Assembly (NCBI GenBank): GCA_964438735.1
Contig: CAYTLW010000163.1
Location: forward strand, 1 to 15,100
Reading direction: 5' to 3'
From: CAYTLW01 sp964438735
GTDB lineage: Bacteria; Myxococcota_A; UBA9042
Length of the DNA: 15,100 nucleotides
The notes under the pieces were generated by a model that saw only the letters and a list, made by a program, of their open reading frames with translations, searched no databases and was not told the DNA's origin. Position numbers and translations under genes: made by a program. The stretch's first letter is position 1. Every line of letters begins with the position of its first letter. Below are positions 1-8,071 of the stretch, piece by piece.

Positions 1-39
1 ACCGGCAGATGCTAGCCTTCACGCTCGGGTCGAGTGCGT

Positions 40-44
40 GGAGG
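40..44 (+). promoter_or_regulatory. Shine-Dalgarno site GGAGG deciding the start of the Cys-rich gene
   Basis: GGAGG is followed by five bases and a GTG at 50. The other in-frame starts, GTG at 38 and GTG at 83, have no comparable site. The start at 50 also gives a normal lipoprotein-like signal peptide. Confidence 0.65.
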
Positions 45-49
45 CTGCC

Positions 50-3000
50 GTGTATCCCAAAGTTGGAACCCCCACCGCCCGGGTGCTGACGCGCCTGGGC
101 CTGGCTTTTGTTGTCGCGGGCGCGGGCCTGGCTTGCGGCCCATTGAAACAAATCACCGAATGTAGTGTCGCCTCCGAGTGCGACAGCGGTTTCGAGTGCC
201 GGGAGGGCAAGTGCGTCGTCGCCGGTTCGGTCGCCTGCGAAGTGGTCGCCGATTGCGATGAGGCCAAGGAAAAGGGCACGTGGAAGATCGATCCTGCCGA
301 TTGCGAGCAATTGGCGTGCACCGAGAAGATCTGCCAGTTGGAACCCAAGACCAACGGCACCGAGTGCAACGACGATGACGCCGGTTCGGGCAAGTACAGC
401 TGCACACAAGGCGCCTGCAACGCCGGCAAGTGCCTGCCCGGTAAGATCGTCGACGACGGCAAGTGCTTCATCGGCGGCAAAGACAACGCCGAAGCCGGCC
501 AATGCGCCACCAAGGGCGACAACAACACCGCCAACGTCTGCGAGGTCTGTGAGCCTGGCACCGACAAGTGGGGCTGGAGTCCGTCCGGCACCGACACGCC
601 ATGCACAGGCGACGACGACACCAAGGGATGCGGCGAGGGTCGCTGCGATGGCCAGCGCAAGTGCACCTCCAACGCTCACGTCGCCGAAGGCTTCTGTTGC
701 ATCGATTGCAAGTCGACCGCCGCCGGCGCCTGCGTGAAGTCCGGCGACGCCAACGGCAGCAACGCGTGCCAGCTCTGCAACCCCGTCGGCTCCAAGACCA
801 CCTGGACCTCGGCCATGCCGGGCGCCGACTGCACCGACAGCGACGGCCTGGCCTGCACCTCGGGCGGTTGCGACACCCAGGGCGGCTGTACGCAGGTCAA
901 GGTGGCGTCCGGGGCGTGCCTCATCACAGGCGGCGACGGCAAGAAGGTGTGCAAGACCAAGGACGATGACGACGGCTCAGGCTGCAAGGTCTGCGACCCG
1001 GACAAGGCCAACGAGGACTGGACACTGCGCGACAAGGGCACGGCCTGTACGAAGGACGGACATGCGTGCACGGTCGACGAGTGCGACGGCCAGGGGGCTT
1101 GCCAGGCGAATGTGGCCATCGCCAAGGACCAATGCTTCATCAAGGTCGATGGCAGCGAGGCGTGCTTCAAGACCGGTGACGCCAAGAAGGGCAGCGGCGG
1201 CTGCATCATCTGCGATGGCAAGAAGCAGGACGACTGGACCACCGTGGACGACAAGACCGCTTGCAACATCGACGGGGAACCCTGTCTGCTGGCCACGTGC
1301 CAGACCGGCACCTGCACCAAGGGCAAGGTCAAGAAGGGCTTCTGCCACATCGAGCTGGCCAAAGCGGCCACCTGCGTCGACAACGGCGCCCTGAATCCTG
1401 CCAACGAATGTCAGTTCTGCGATGCAAGCGACGATGCGAAGATCAACGATTGGACCTCCGTTGCATCAGGCAAGGGCTGCAAGGCAGACGACATCACCTG
1501 CACCACCGACCTCTGCGATGGCCAAGGCGCCTGCGTGCACACGCCGGCGCACGACCAGTGCAGTGCCGCCAAGGGCGAGTGCCAGAAGAACGTGTGCAGC
1601 ATCGCCGCAGAGAAATGCACCACCGAAAACGTCGCCACCGACATCGTCTGCGACGGCCCCGACGGCGTCACCTGTACCGTCGAGACGTGTGACGGCAAGG
1701 GCAAATGCGAGGACAAGGGCAAGCCGACCACCGACCCATTCTGCGACGACAAGATCGCCTGCACCGCCGACGCCTGCATAGAAGGCAAAGGTTGCACCCA
1801 CACGCCGCAGAAGCAGGGCAAGGAAGAACACCCATGCGACGACGGCAACGTCTGCACAGACGATAAATGCGACCTCGCCACCGGGTGCGTCCACCCACCC
1901 AACAAGGCCTCCTGCGACAACGACAAGCTACCCTGCACCCTGCCCGTCTGCGACGCCGGCAGCTGCAAGATGATGATCGACGCGACGCACTGCTACATCG
2001 ACGGCAAGTCCTGCGCCAAAAAGGACGACACAGCCGCCCAGGGCTGCCAGGTCTGCAAGCCGTCGGTCGCCCAGGACAAGTGGACCGACGCGGCGAGTGG
2101 TGCGAAGTGTGATGGGGATGGGATTGCGTGCACGGCTGATGCGTGTGACGGCAAGGGCGTCTGCGGGTCCAAGTTGGCAGCGGGCAAGTGCTTGATCGAC
2201 AAGACGTGTTATGGCGACGGCGATTTGAAGGACGGCAGCGGCAAGTGTCAGCGCTGTGAGTCAAAGACCAAGACGGATGCGTGGACGAATGTGGCGAAGT
2301 CGACGCCGTGTGAAGCGGATGGTGTCGGCTGTACGGTCGATACATGCGATGGGGCGGGCAAATGCGCCCACGCCCCCGATGACTTGAAGTGCACCGACAA
2401 GTACGGATGTACGACCAACAAGTGCCACCTCAAGGACGATTGCCAGTTCATCGACAACTGCGCTTGGGGGCATACGTGCAACAAGGATGCGAACGCGTGT
2501 ACGACGAAGGCGCCGGTGATTCTGGTCAAGCAGAGCAAGGATGTTCCGGCGCCGACGAATCCGGCGGCTGTGCGCCACGTCATTGACAGCAAGACCGGCA
2601 AGAGCCGGCTTTGGGTCGTCTACCAAAGTCAGTCCTGTGCGACGGCGTCCAATGGGGCGTGGACCATCGACAAGGGCGCGACGCTGCAGGCGCTGGCGTT
2701 GGACTCGCATAGTCATGTCGACGCGAAAGGGAAAGGTATTGAGTTGACGAAGGGTGGTGCGCAGAAGCCGCCGACCGCGGTCACGCTGCCGAGCGCGTTG
2801 AAGGGCGACAAGGTGTGTCAGGGGTATCCGGTGGTGGCCGTGGATCCGGAGTCGACGTCGCAGGCTTGGGTGAGTTGGTTGGAGGCTGGTGTCGGGGATC
2901 CGAATGGTTGTTTGAAGAGTGGTGGTCAGGGTGGTGTGTTACGGCTGGGGCTGTTGGACAGCACGACGCTGCCGGGTTCTGGGAAGTGGTCGAAGGTGGC

Positions 3001-3934
3001 TGGGTCAACGTGCACAGCGGAGAAATTCTTTGGACCCCTGTTCATTACCGGCGGTCTTGGACTGCTGGACGGATCAAATGGGTCGAAGGACGTCGGCAAG
3101 CGGCAGATCCTTAGCGTACGGTCGCAGGGTGGCGACCTCGGCACCTGGGCGGCTCAGAAACAACTGCGCGTCGGTACGGTTGGTGGCGGCGCGAAGTCAA
3201 ACCTGACAACTAGCACAGGCGAGTTCGCGACCGTGCACGCCACATTGATCGACAAGGGCAAGCAAGCAAAGACTTCTGACGCTAGATACATCAGCCTCGC
3301 AATCGATCTGGAGAGCGGCAAGGCAGGCCTCTGGGCGCTACCGCTAGATGGCAAAGGAACGAAGCAAGCTGCGCAGAAATGGCTGGATGCCTCAGCCAAA
3401 CCAGCCGCGGGCGGCCTGAGCGGCATTTCACAGGTTTGCAGCATGGACGCCACCTTCAACACCAACACGGGCGAAGTCGGCGTGGTCCTGGTGGCACGCG
3501 ATGGCGGCGGCGGCCTTGACGACCGGGTGTATCTGGTCACCAAGAAGGGCGCCGACAAGGCGAAGATTGTGGCGATTGAGGATAAGGGGACGGCGAGTAC
3601 TGGTGGTGCCTGTCACTTCGGCTTGATGGCGGCTCGAATTGCGGCCACGAAGTCGGGCTTCGCGGTCGTGTACTACGGCAAACTCACGCCTCAGGTGCCC
3701 ACGCCCGCCAAGTACGCGACAGTCGCCGGTGGCAAGGCAAGCACGCCGCAATCGTTGGGTGCGTTGTTGATGACTGCCACCGACACGAGTACGACGAGCA
3801 AGTCGGTTCCGGCCCTGGCGTGGCGTGGCATCGGCGATCTGGTTTGGAACGAGTCGGACGGGACCATCACCATAGTGGCAGAAGCCCTTGAGGTGACGAG
3901 TCACGTCATCAAGTTGTTCACGTTCAAGCCCTGA
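50..3934 (+). CDS. Cys-rich tandem-repeat putative surface lipoprotein with CTDC-type (Dictyostelium-type) repeats
   Basis: The start is the GTG at 50, because GGAGG lies at 40-44 with a 5-base spacer. A GTG at 38 is in frame but has no ribosome binding site. The N-terminus is basic, then hydrophobic (LGLAFVVAGAGLAC), with a lipobox-like GLAC at Cys29, so export and lipidation are likely though the -3 residue is not the usual Leu. Residues up to about 820 hold about 100 cysteines in tandem modules. A composite unit of 66-78 residues runs CxI, CxxC, W-T/S, then CTxDxCDGxGxC. Units begin near 464, 698, 917, 1133, 1343, 1991 and 2189. Between 1343 and 1991, shorter modules such as CTDDKCDLATGCVHPP match the Dictyostelium CTDC repeat family (PF00526-like). 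The last 470 residues are Cys-poor and not recognised; repeated hydrophobic beta-like stretches could be a propeller. Function unknown; adhesion or cell-envelope structure is inferred. Codon use changes inside the gene. Confidence 0.85.
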   Translation: MYPKVGTPTARVLTRLGLAFVVAGAGLACGPLKQITECSVASECDSGFECREGKCVVAGSVACEVVADCDEAKEKGTWKIDPADCEQLACTEKICQLEPKTNGTECNDDDAGSGKYSCTQGACNAGKCLPGKIVDDGKCFIGGKDNAEAGQCATKGDNNTANVCEVCEPGTDKWGWSPSGTDTPCTGDDDTKGCGEGRCDGQRKCTSNAHVAEGFCCIDCKSTAAGACVKSGDANGSNACQLCNPVGSKTTWTSAMPGADCTDSDGLACTSGGCDTQGGCTQVKVASGACLITGGDGKKVCKTKDDDDGSGCKVCDPDKANEDWTLRDKGTACTKDGHACTVDECDGQGACQANVAIAKDQCFIKVDGSEACFKTGDAKKGSGGCIICDGKKQDDWTTVDDKTACNIDGEPCLLATCQTGTCTKGKVKKGFCHIELAKAATCVDNGALNPANECQFCDASDDAKINDWTSVASGKGCKADDITCTTDLCDGQGACVHTPAHDQCSAAKGECQKNVCSIAAEKCTTENVATDIVCDGPDGVTCTVETCDGKGKCEDKGKPTTDPFCDDKIACTADACIEGKGCTHTPQKQGKEEHPCDDGNVCTDDKCDLATGCVHPPNKASCDNDKLPCTLPVCDAGSCKMMIDATHCYIDGKSCAKKDDTAAQGCQVCKPSVAQDKWTDAASGAKCDGDGIACTADACDGKGVCGSKLAAGKCLIDKTCYGDGDLKDGSGKCQRCESKTKTDAWTNVAKSTPCEADGVGCTVDTCDGAGKCAHAPDDLKCTDKYGCTTNKCHLKDDCQFIDNCAWGHTCNKDANACTTKAPVILVKQSKDVPAPTNPAAVRHVIDSKTGKSRLWVVYQSQSCATASNGAWTIDKGATLQALALDSHSHVDAKGKGIELTKGGAQKPPTAVTLPSALKGDKVCQGYPVVAVDPESTSQAWVSWLEAGVGDPNGCLKSGGQGGVLRLGLLDSTTLPGSGKWSKVAGSTCTAEKFFGPLFITGGLGLLDGSNGSKDVGKRQILSVRSQGGDLGTWAAQKQLRVGTVGGGAKSNLTTSTGEFATVHATLIDKGKQAKTSDARYISLAIDLESGKAGLWALPLDGKGTKQAAQKWLDASAKPAAGGLSGISQVCSMDATFNTNTGEVGVVLVARDGGGGLDDRVYLVTKKGADKAKIVAIEDKGTASTGGACHFGLMAARIAATKSGFAVVYYGKLTPQVPTPAKYATVAGGKASTPQSLGALLMTATDTSTTSKSVPALAWRGIGDLVWNESDGTITIVAEALEVTSHVIKLFTFKP

Positions 3935-3969
3935 CACCCTGACTGCGACCGTCGATACTACGGTGTCAG
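3931..3969. terminator. Stem-loop spanning the stop codon of the Cys-rich gene
   Basis: CTGACACC at 3931-3938, which includes the TGA stop, is the exact reverse complement of GGTGTCAG at 3962-3969, leaving a 23-base loop. No T-run follows, so this is not a classic intrinsic terminator. The right arm is also the left tip of the MITE-like element, so the pairing may be an insertion effect rather than a dedicated terminator. Confidence 0.3.
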
Positions 3970-4229
3970 ACCCTCACACATCACACAATCGCCCCATAAC
4001 CTGTTGATCCATAGTCGGCGCAACAACCCGACGTCGCTGTCCAACTATCAACTGTCAGCCGCCCAACCCTATGAAAACTGGTGGGCCGCCGCAGGTCCGA
4101 GCGTCTTCCCCTGTTCTCCGGTCGCCGCAAGCCGCCCGATCAGGCACAAATACCAGCTATTATTTCAACCATATAACCAGCGATCAACGGGTTGTATGGC
4201 AGGATCATGATATGTGAGGGTCTGACACC
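3962..4229. repeat. 268-bp MITE-like element with terminal inverted repeats
   Basis: The left end GGTGTCAGACCCTCACA (from 3962) is found inverted at the right end (to 4229). The outer 22 bases match at 21 positions. Similarity continues inward for 48 bases in all: 36 of 48 match without gaps, including GTTGATC at 4003-4009 paired with GATCAAC at 4182-4188. The interior has no convincing gene. I see no clear target-site duplication. The element lies between two convergent genes, three bases from the stop of the fibrinogen-like gene. A third copy of the end is at 6101-6122. It is probably non-autonomous, mobilised or amplified from elsewhere; a REP-type palindromic repeat is the alternative. 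Confidence 0.6.
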
Positions 4230-4232
4230 TCC

Positions 4233-5936
4233 TTAGCGCACCCACACCCCATACCAGTTATCCTTCCCAGCAGTCAGCACCCCATCGTGCCGCATCGACA
4301 TATCCAACTGCCCCGACTTCCCATCACAACCGCCACTGCAAAACGCCCCCAAACCCAACGGCCAGTCGACGTTGGTGCGAATGCTGGTGGAGAAGTAGGA
4401 GCGATCCTTGTTGCTATCCTGCGCCCCGTCAGCCTCGCCGGCCTTCAGATACAGCCGGCTGATAGCCTTGCCCTCGGTCAGCACCTTCTCATTGGCGTCC
4501 GGCTTCGACTCCGCCAGCGTGCAGGGATGGGTACAGCCCGGGTGGTTGCTGAAGTTGGCCGAGCCACCGCAGGACCACTTGAGCTCCTTGAAACGAGCCG
4601 CCAGCGTCTTGCCGCCGAGGCAGTTGTTTGTGCGTAGCAGGAGCTTGTTCTTCCAGGAGATGAGGATTTCGCCGGCGCCGAGGTTGGCGAAGGCGTGGCC
4701 CTTGAAGTCGGCGTTGCTTCCTGGTGCGGGGTTGCCGAAGACGCTGCTGCTCTCCCAGTGCCCGCCGCTGTGGGTCCAGGTGTTGCCGTCGGCGTTGGCG
4801 ACCACGGCAGCCAGGGTCCAACCGCCGCCCGCGGTGGTCATGTCGCACCACGTCTCGAAGGTCTTGCCGCCCGCCTTGAGCCAGTACTTGCCGTCTTTGG
4901 CGCCCGCGTCGACGGCCTTGAGGGCCTTGCAGGAGGCCGCGGGCGTGCCCTGGCTGCCCAGCGGCGAGGCCTTGGCGAAGACGACGAACGCGCTGCCGTT
5001 GCAGACCTTCAACGTCTGCGTGGAGGTGTCGTACCAGGCCAGCCCGACGGCGGAGGCATCGCAGGCGGCGGGGGCTTTGGCGGCGTTCTGGAAGCGGAAG
5101 AGCAGGGCCTGTTGCTTGGCGAAGTTGAGCGGGGCGGCGAGGTTCTGCTGGGCTTTGAAGGTGTTGGACTTGTCGACGCGGGCGTAGGGGGCCAGGTCGG
5201 GGCCGCCTTGCAAGTCAGCGTACTTGCCCGATGCGGCCACTTTGGCCAGCTGGCCGGCTGCGACGAGGCCGGCGATGAGGGTCTTGTCCATGTGGCTGCC
5301 CTTCAGGCAGCCGGTGCAGGCCAGGGTCGCGGCCTCGGCGGCTTTGGCGGCCTGGGCAGCGGAGTCGGCGGTGAGGGCTTTGCCGGCGACCTTGGCTTCG
5401 TCGGCTTTGGTGGCGACCTCAGCCTTGAGCGCGGGGCCGCCCTTGGTGGCCGAACCGGCGTAGGTGAAGCCCACGTGTTGGGCGCTGATGGTGCCGGCGG
5501 CGATGGCCTTGCCGGTGACGCAGCCGCTACAGTTCAGTCCCAGTGCGCCATGGGCGAGGGCGGCGTAGGCGACGTAGCGCAGAGGCACCCTGGGCAGCTC
5601 GGGATCAACGCCGACGCGCACGCCGAGCCACAGGGCCTTCATGCCCAGGAAGAGGGCGTCGTCGAGCTTCTTGAAGGGGTCGGCGCTGCCGAGCTCGACA
5701 TGGAACGCGCTCGCTTTGACCTTGGCGGCGAGGTTCTCGAGGTAGACCGGCTGACCGCCGCTTTTATCCGTGTACAGGGCCAGGGACAGAGCGTAGTCGC
5801 CATCGCTCACAGGCCCGCCGGATGCGGTTCGGAGGGCGCCGTCGACGGCCATCACGATGGGCTTTGCGGTCGCTTCGGTGGCGAGCAGTGTCGCGATCGC
5901 GGCGACGAGGACAAACAGGCGGAGTGATGTGTTCAT
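4233..5936 (-). CDS. Secreted fibrinogen-like domain protein with a coiled stalk and paired CxxC motifs
   Basis: The start is the ATG at 5936, with GGAG (5943-5946) six bases upstream. An in-frame extension to 6065 is rejected because the signal peptide (MNTSLRLFVLVAAIATLLATEATA) begins at this ATG. The product is 567 residues. Residues about 25-130 resemble the N-terminal modules of exported Myxococcota proteins. LNCSGCVTG near 136 and LACTGCLKG near 206 bracket an Ala-rich, heptad-like stretch that could be a trimerising stalk. The C-terminal 230 residues (from SCKALKAVDAG) carry the fibrinogen/intelectin-type signature ETWCDMTTAGGGWTL near 360-376, several cysteines and a final W-YGVWVR. 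Such domains often bind sugars or acetylated ligands, so a surface lectin-like role is inferred. The gene is convergent with the Cys-rich gene. Copies of the MITE-type end lie just beyond both its ends, in the same orientation. Confidence 0.85.
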   Translation of the reverse strand: MNTSLRLFVLVAAIATLLATEATAKPIVMAVDGALRTASGGPVSDGDYALSLALYTDKSGGQPVYLENLAAKVKASAFHVELGSADPFKKLDDALFLGMKALWLGVRVGVDPELPRVPLRYVAYAALAHGALGLNCSGCVTGKAIAAGTISAQHVGFTYAGSATKGGPALKAEVATKADEAKVAGKALTADSAAQAAKAAEAATLACTGCLKGSHMDKTLIAGLVAAGQLAKVAASGKYADLQGGPDLAPYARVDKSNTFKAQQNLAAPLNFAKQQALLFRFQNAAKAPAACDASAVGLAWYDTSTQTLKVCNGSAFVVFAKASPLGSQGTPAASCKALKAVDAGAKDGKYWLKAGGKTFETWCDMTTAGGGWTLAAVVANADGNTWTHSGGHWESSSVFGNPAPGSNADFKGHAFANLGAGEILISWKNKLLLRTNNCLGGKTLAARFKELKWSCGGSANFSNHPGCTHPCTLAESKPDANEKVLTEGKAISRLYLKAGEADGAQDSNKDRSYFSTSIRTNVDWPLGLGAFCSGGCDGKSGQLDMSMRHDGVLTAGKDNWYGVWVR

Positions 5937-6205
5937 GGGGCGCTCCAGGGCGGTATCGCCGAACGTCAGGTGTAACAAGTCCGACGGCTGTGTGAAAGGT
6001 CGCCTGTGGGCCGTCCGGGGTGTGTTGCCGGTCAGGGCCTGCCTGGTCAACGTGTTTTCAGGCACTTAACCATCACTCAGGGAGTTATGCTGCAGAGTTA
6101 TGATGTGTGAGGGTCTGACACCTCTCTGTCACACTTCGCACTTTTGGGCCGACAGTGCTAAAGGTCGCAGGCCGTCGGAATGCAGCATCGACGGGGGAAG
6201 ATCTC
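5937..6205. promoter_or_regulatory. Divergent intergenic region
   Basis: This 269-base space separates the minus-strand fibrinogen-like gene from the plus-strand TPR gene and must hold both promoters unless the genes are read through. I see the ribosome binding sites (5943-5946 for the left gene, 6193-6200 for the right gene) and a solo repeat end at 6101-6122. I cannot identify convincing -35/-10 pairs or an operator. Confidence 0.45.
6101..6122. repeat. Solo copy of the 22-bp repeat end
   Basis: The reverse complement of this stretch is identical over 22 bases to the left end of the MITE-like element (3962-3983). In the same ungapped register it also shares CATAAC at positions 34-39 of the repeat. 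It is a direct repeat of the right end at 4208-4229. No partner end is seen to its right within the window. Confidence 0.7.
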
Positions 6206-8071
6206 ATGCAGTGCGCCCTTTATGGACCTTCGACTCATCGCTTCAGCCAGGCGCCTCTTCTGGCGTTGCTGGCCACCTGTTTGGCGCTGCCTGCGACGGT
6301 GGGCGCTGCGGAGGCGATCGACCCGCCGGCGTCGGCGACCGGTTGCCAGGAGCAGGTCCTGGAACCGGGTCAGGAGGCGGCCATCGAGGCGCTGCTGGCG
6401 TTGCCGGGTGGCGTGAGCGTGACCGGTTTGGAGCCGGGCGACATCGAGGTCGGTGCGGGTTCGATGACCGCCAGCTTTCGGGGGACGCTGGGTGGCGAGG
6501 CGATGACGTGGACGTGGCGCATCGCGGCGCGGACTGCGGCTTCTCCGGCGGCGGGGCTGGTGGCGATGCGGTTGGCACCCTGCGTGGCAGGGCGGACGCC
6601 GGATTCGGACGCCCGAGTGGCGGCCTGCAACAGCGACGAGGGACGTTCGGCCCTGGCACGGGCCGATGACCGGATGGCTCGACGCCTGGATGAGGCGGGC
6701 GGCTCGCTGCGCTGGCGTTGCCCGACGGCGGGTCGCGGCGACGAGGCGGATGGTGCAGCGGACCTGGGTGCGGCGATGCGGGACATCGACCGTCTGCTCT
6801 CGGTGGCCGACAAGGCGGCGGCGGATCGGCGGATGAACGCGCTGCTGGCCGGGTTGGGCGATACGAAGCTGGCCGTGCACGAGCGCATTGACATGGCCGG
6901 CGTGTTGCAGCGGCTGGGCAGGGACGAGGCGGCGACTCTGCAATTGAAGGTGGCCGTGCAGGGCTGGCAGGGACAGGACAAGGAAGGGCAAGGCAACGAC
7001 GTGGTGGTGCTGGAACGGGTGGCGGCGGCGCAGATTGCCCTGGGACAGGTCGAGCGCGGGCTCGCCCTGCTGGAGACGTGTCCCGACCGCGCGAAGGTGG
7101 ACGCCTGCAGTCCGCTGCCGGCGGCGGGTGCGTTGGAGCAGGCTGGACGGCCGGATGATGCCGCTGCCCTGCTGGATGCGGCGGTGGCCGACGGCAAGAT
7201 CGGCGGCACAGCGCTGCACCTGGCACGTATCGGCCTGGCATCGCGCATGGAAGCTGGCCCCAAGGAGCTGGCCGCCGCCAAAGCCGCAGTCGAGCAGCAT
7301 GGCGACGATGCCGAGCTCCTCAACGCGCTGGCTTGCGCGCAGTTTCGCGCTGGCGAATTCGAGGAGGCAATCGCGTCCTTCGAGCGTGTATACCGCAAGG
7401 ATCCGGCCTTCCCCGGCACGTTGGCGCGGCTGAGCGGCGCGTTCAACCAGATGGCCGGCCAGGCGGGCGGCGACGGACATCCGGTAGCGCGCTGGACGAA
7501 GCTGCGCGCGACGATGGAGACGCGGGCGAAGAGCGACCCACAAGATGTGGTCGCCATGTTCATGTTGGGAGTCGCGCAGTACTACGACGGCGAGCTGGAG
7601 GCGGCCATCGCATCCATGAAGCAGGTGGAGCCACAGGTACCCAACGAGGCCCGGGTCTACATCTACCAGGGCATGGGACATCACTGGCTGGGTCGCAAGG
7701 AGCAGGCCGAACGCCTGATCCTGAAGGCGCGCAAGGCAAATCCGCACGACTCGGACGTCTACTACTGCTACTCGCAGGTCTTCCATCAGCAGGATCGCGT
7801 GGGCGCCATCCAGAACTTGAAGCGCTACATCGCCATGAGCAGCGCGCCGGGTGCGCTGCAATTCGAAAAGAAGACCGACCGCGTGCGCCAGGAGCTCGCC
7901 TTGCTCGAAAAGGGCGAGAATCTGCCCGACTGGGATCGCCCGGCCCGCACCCCGGTCAACTCCGTACCCGGCGAACGGGGCGGCGGTCAGGGGTGGCAGA
8001 TCCTGCTGTGGGCCCTGGGCCTGCTGGCGCTGGCCTTGGCATTCATGGCGTGGCGGCGGCGACGGGGCTGA
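6206..8071 (+). CDS. Exported TPR protein with a C-terminal membrane anchor
   Basis: The start is the ATG at 6206, preceded by GGGGGAAG with a 5-base spacer. A GTG at 6155 is in frame but lacks a site and would bury the signal peptide. The product is 621 residues. It has a signal peptide (hydrophobic PLLALLATCLALPATVG, likely cleavage near VGA-AEA). A Cys-containing N-terminal region of about 200 residues is not recognised. An alpha-helical repeat region follows, with clear TPR signatures near 365-400 (LLNALACAQFRAGEFEEAI) and 447-541 (two or three repeats). After a Gly-rich hinge (GERGGGQG), residues about 596-617 form a transmembrane helix ending in RRRR. The protein should sit outside the cytoplasm, tethered by its C-terminus, as an assembly scaffold. 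The ligand is unknown. Its last 29 bases overlap the converging minus-strand gene. Confidence 0.85.
   Translation: MQCALYGPSTHRFSQAPLLALLATCLALPATVGAAEAIDPPASATGCQEQVLEPGQEAAIEALLALPGGVSVTGLEPGDIEVGAGSMTASFRGTLGGEAMTWTWRIAARTAASPAAGLVAMRLAPCVAGRTPDSDARVAACNSDEGRSALARADDRMARRLDEAGGSLRWRCPTAGRGDEADGAADLGAAMRDIDRLLSVADKAAADRRMNALLAGLGDTKLAVHERIDMAGVLQRLGRDEAATLQLKVAVQGWQGQDKEGQGNDVVVLERVAAAQIALGQVERGLALLETCPDRAKVDACSPLPAAGALEQAGRPDDAAALLDAAVADGKIGGTALHLARIGLASRMEAGPKELAAAKAAVEQHGDDAELLNALACAQFRAGEFEEAIASFERVYRKDPAFPGTLARLSGAFNQMAGQAGGDGHPVARWTKLRATMETRAKSDPQDVVAMFMLGVAQYYDGELEAAIASMKQVEPQVPNEARVYIYQGMGHHWLGRKEQAERLILKARKANPHDSDVYYCYSQVFHQQDRVGAIQNLKRYIAMSSAPGALQFEKKTDRVRQELALLEKGENLPDWDRPARTPVNSVPGERGGGQGWQILLWALGLLALALAFMAWRRRRG

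Noticed and set aside
4695..5927. A 410-codon plus-strand open frame opposite the fibrinogen-like gene
   Set aside because: It is a Gly/Ala/Val-rich shadow with no domain; the minus strand holds clear motifs and a proper start.
5937..6065. N-terminal extension of the fibrinogen-like gene to 6065
   Set aside because: The signal peptide begins at ATG 5936, which has its own GGAG site; the extension has no secretion or family features.
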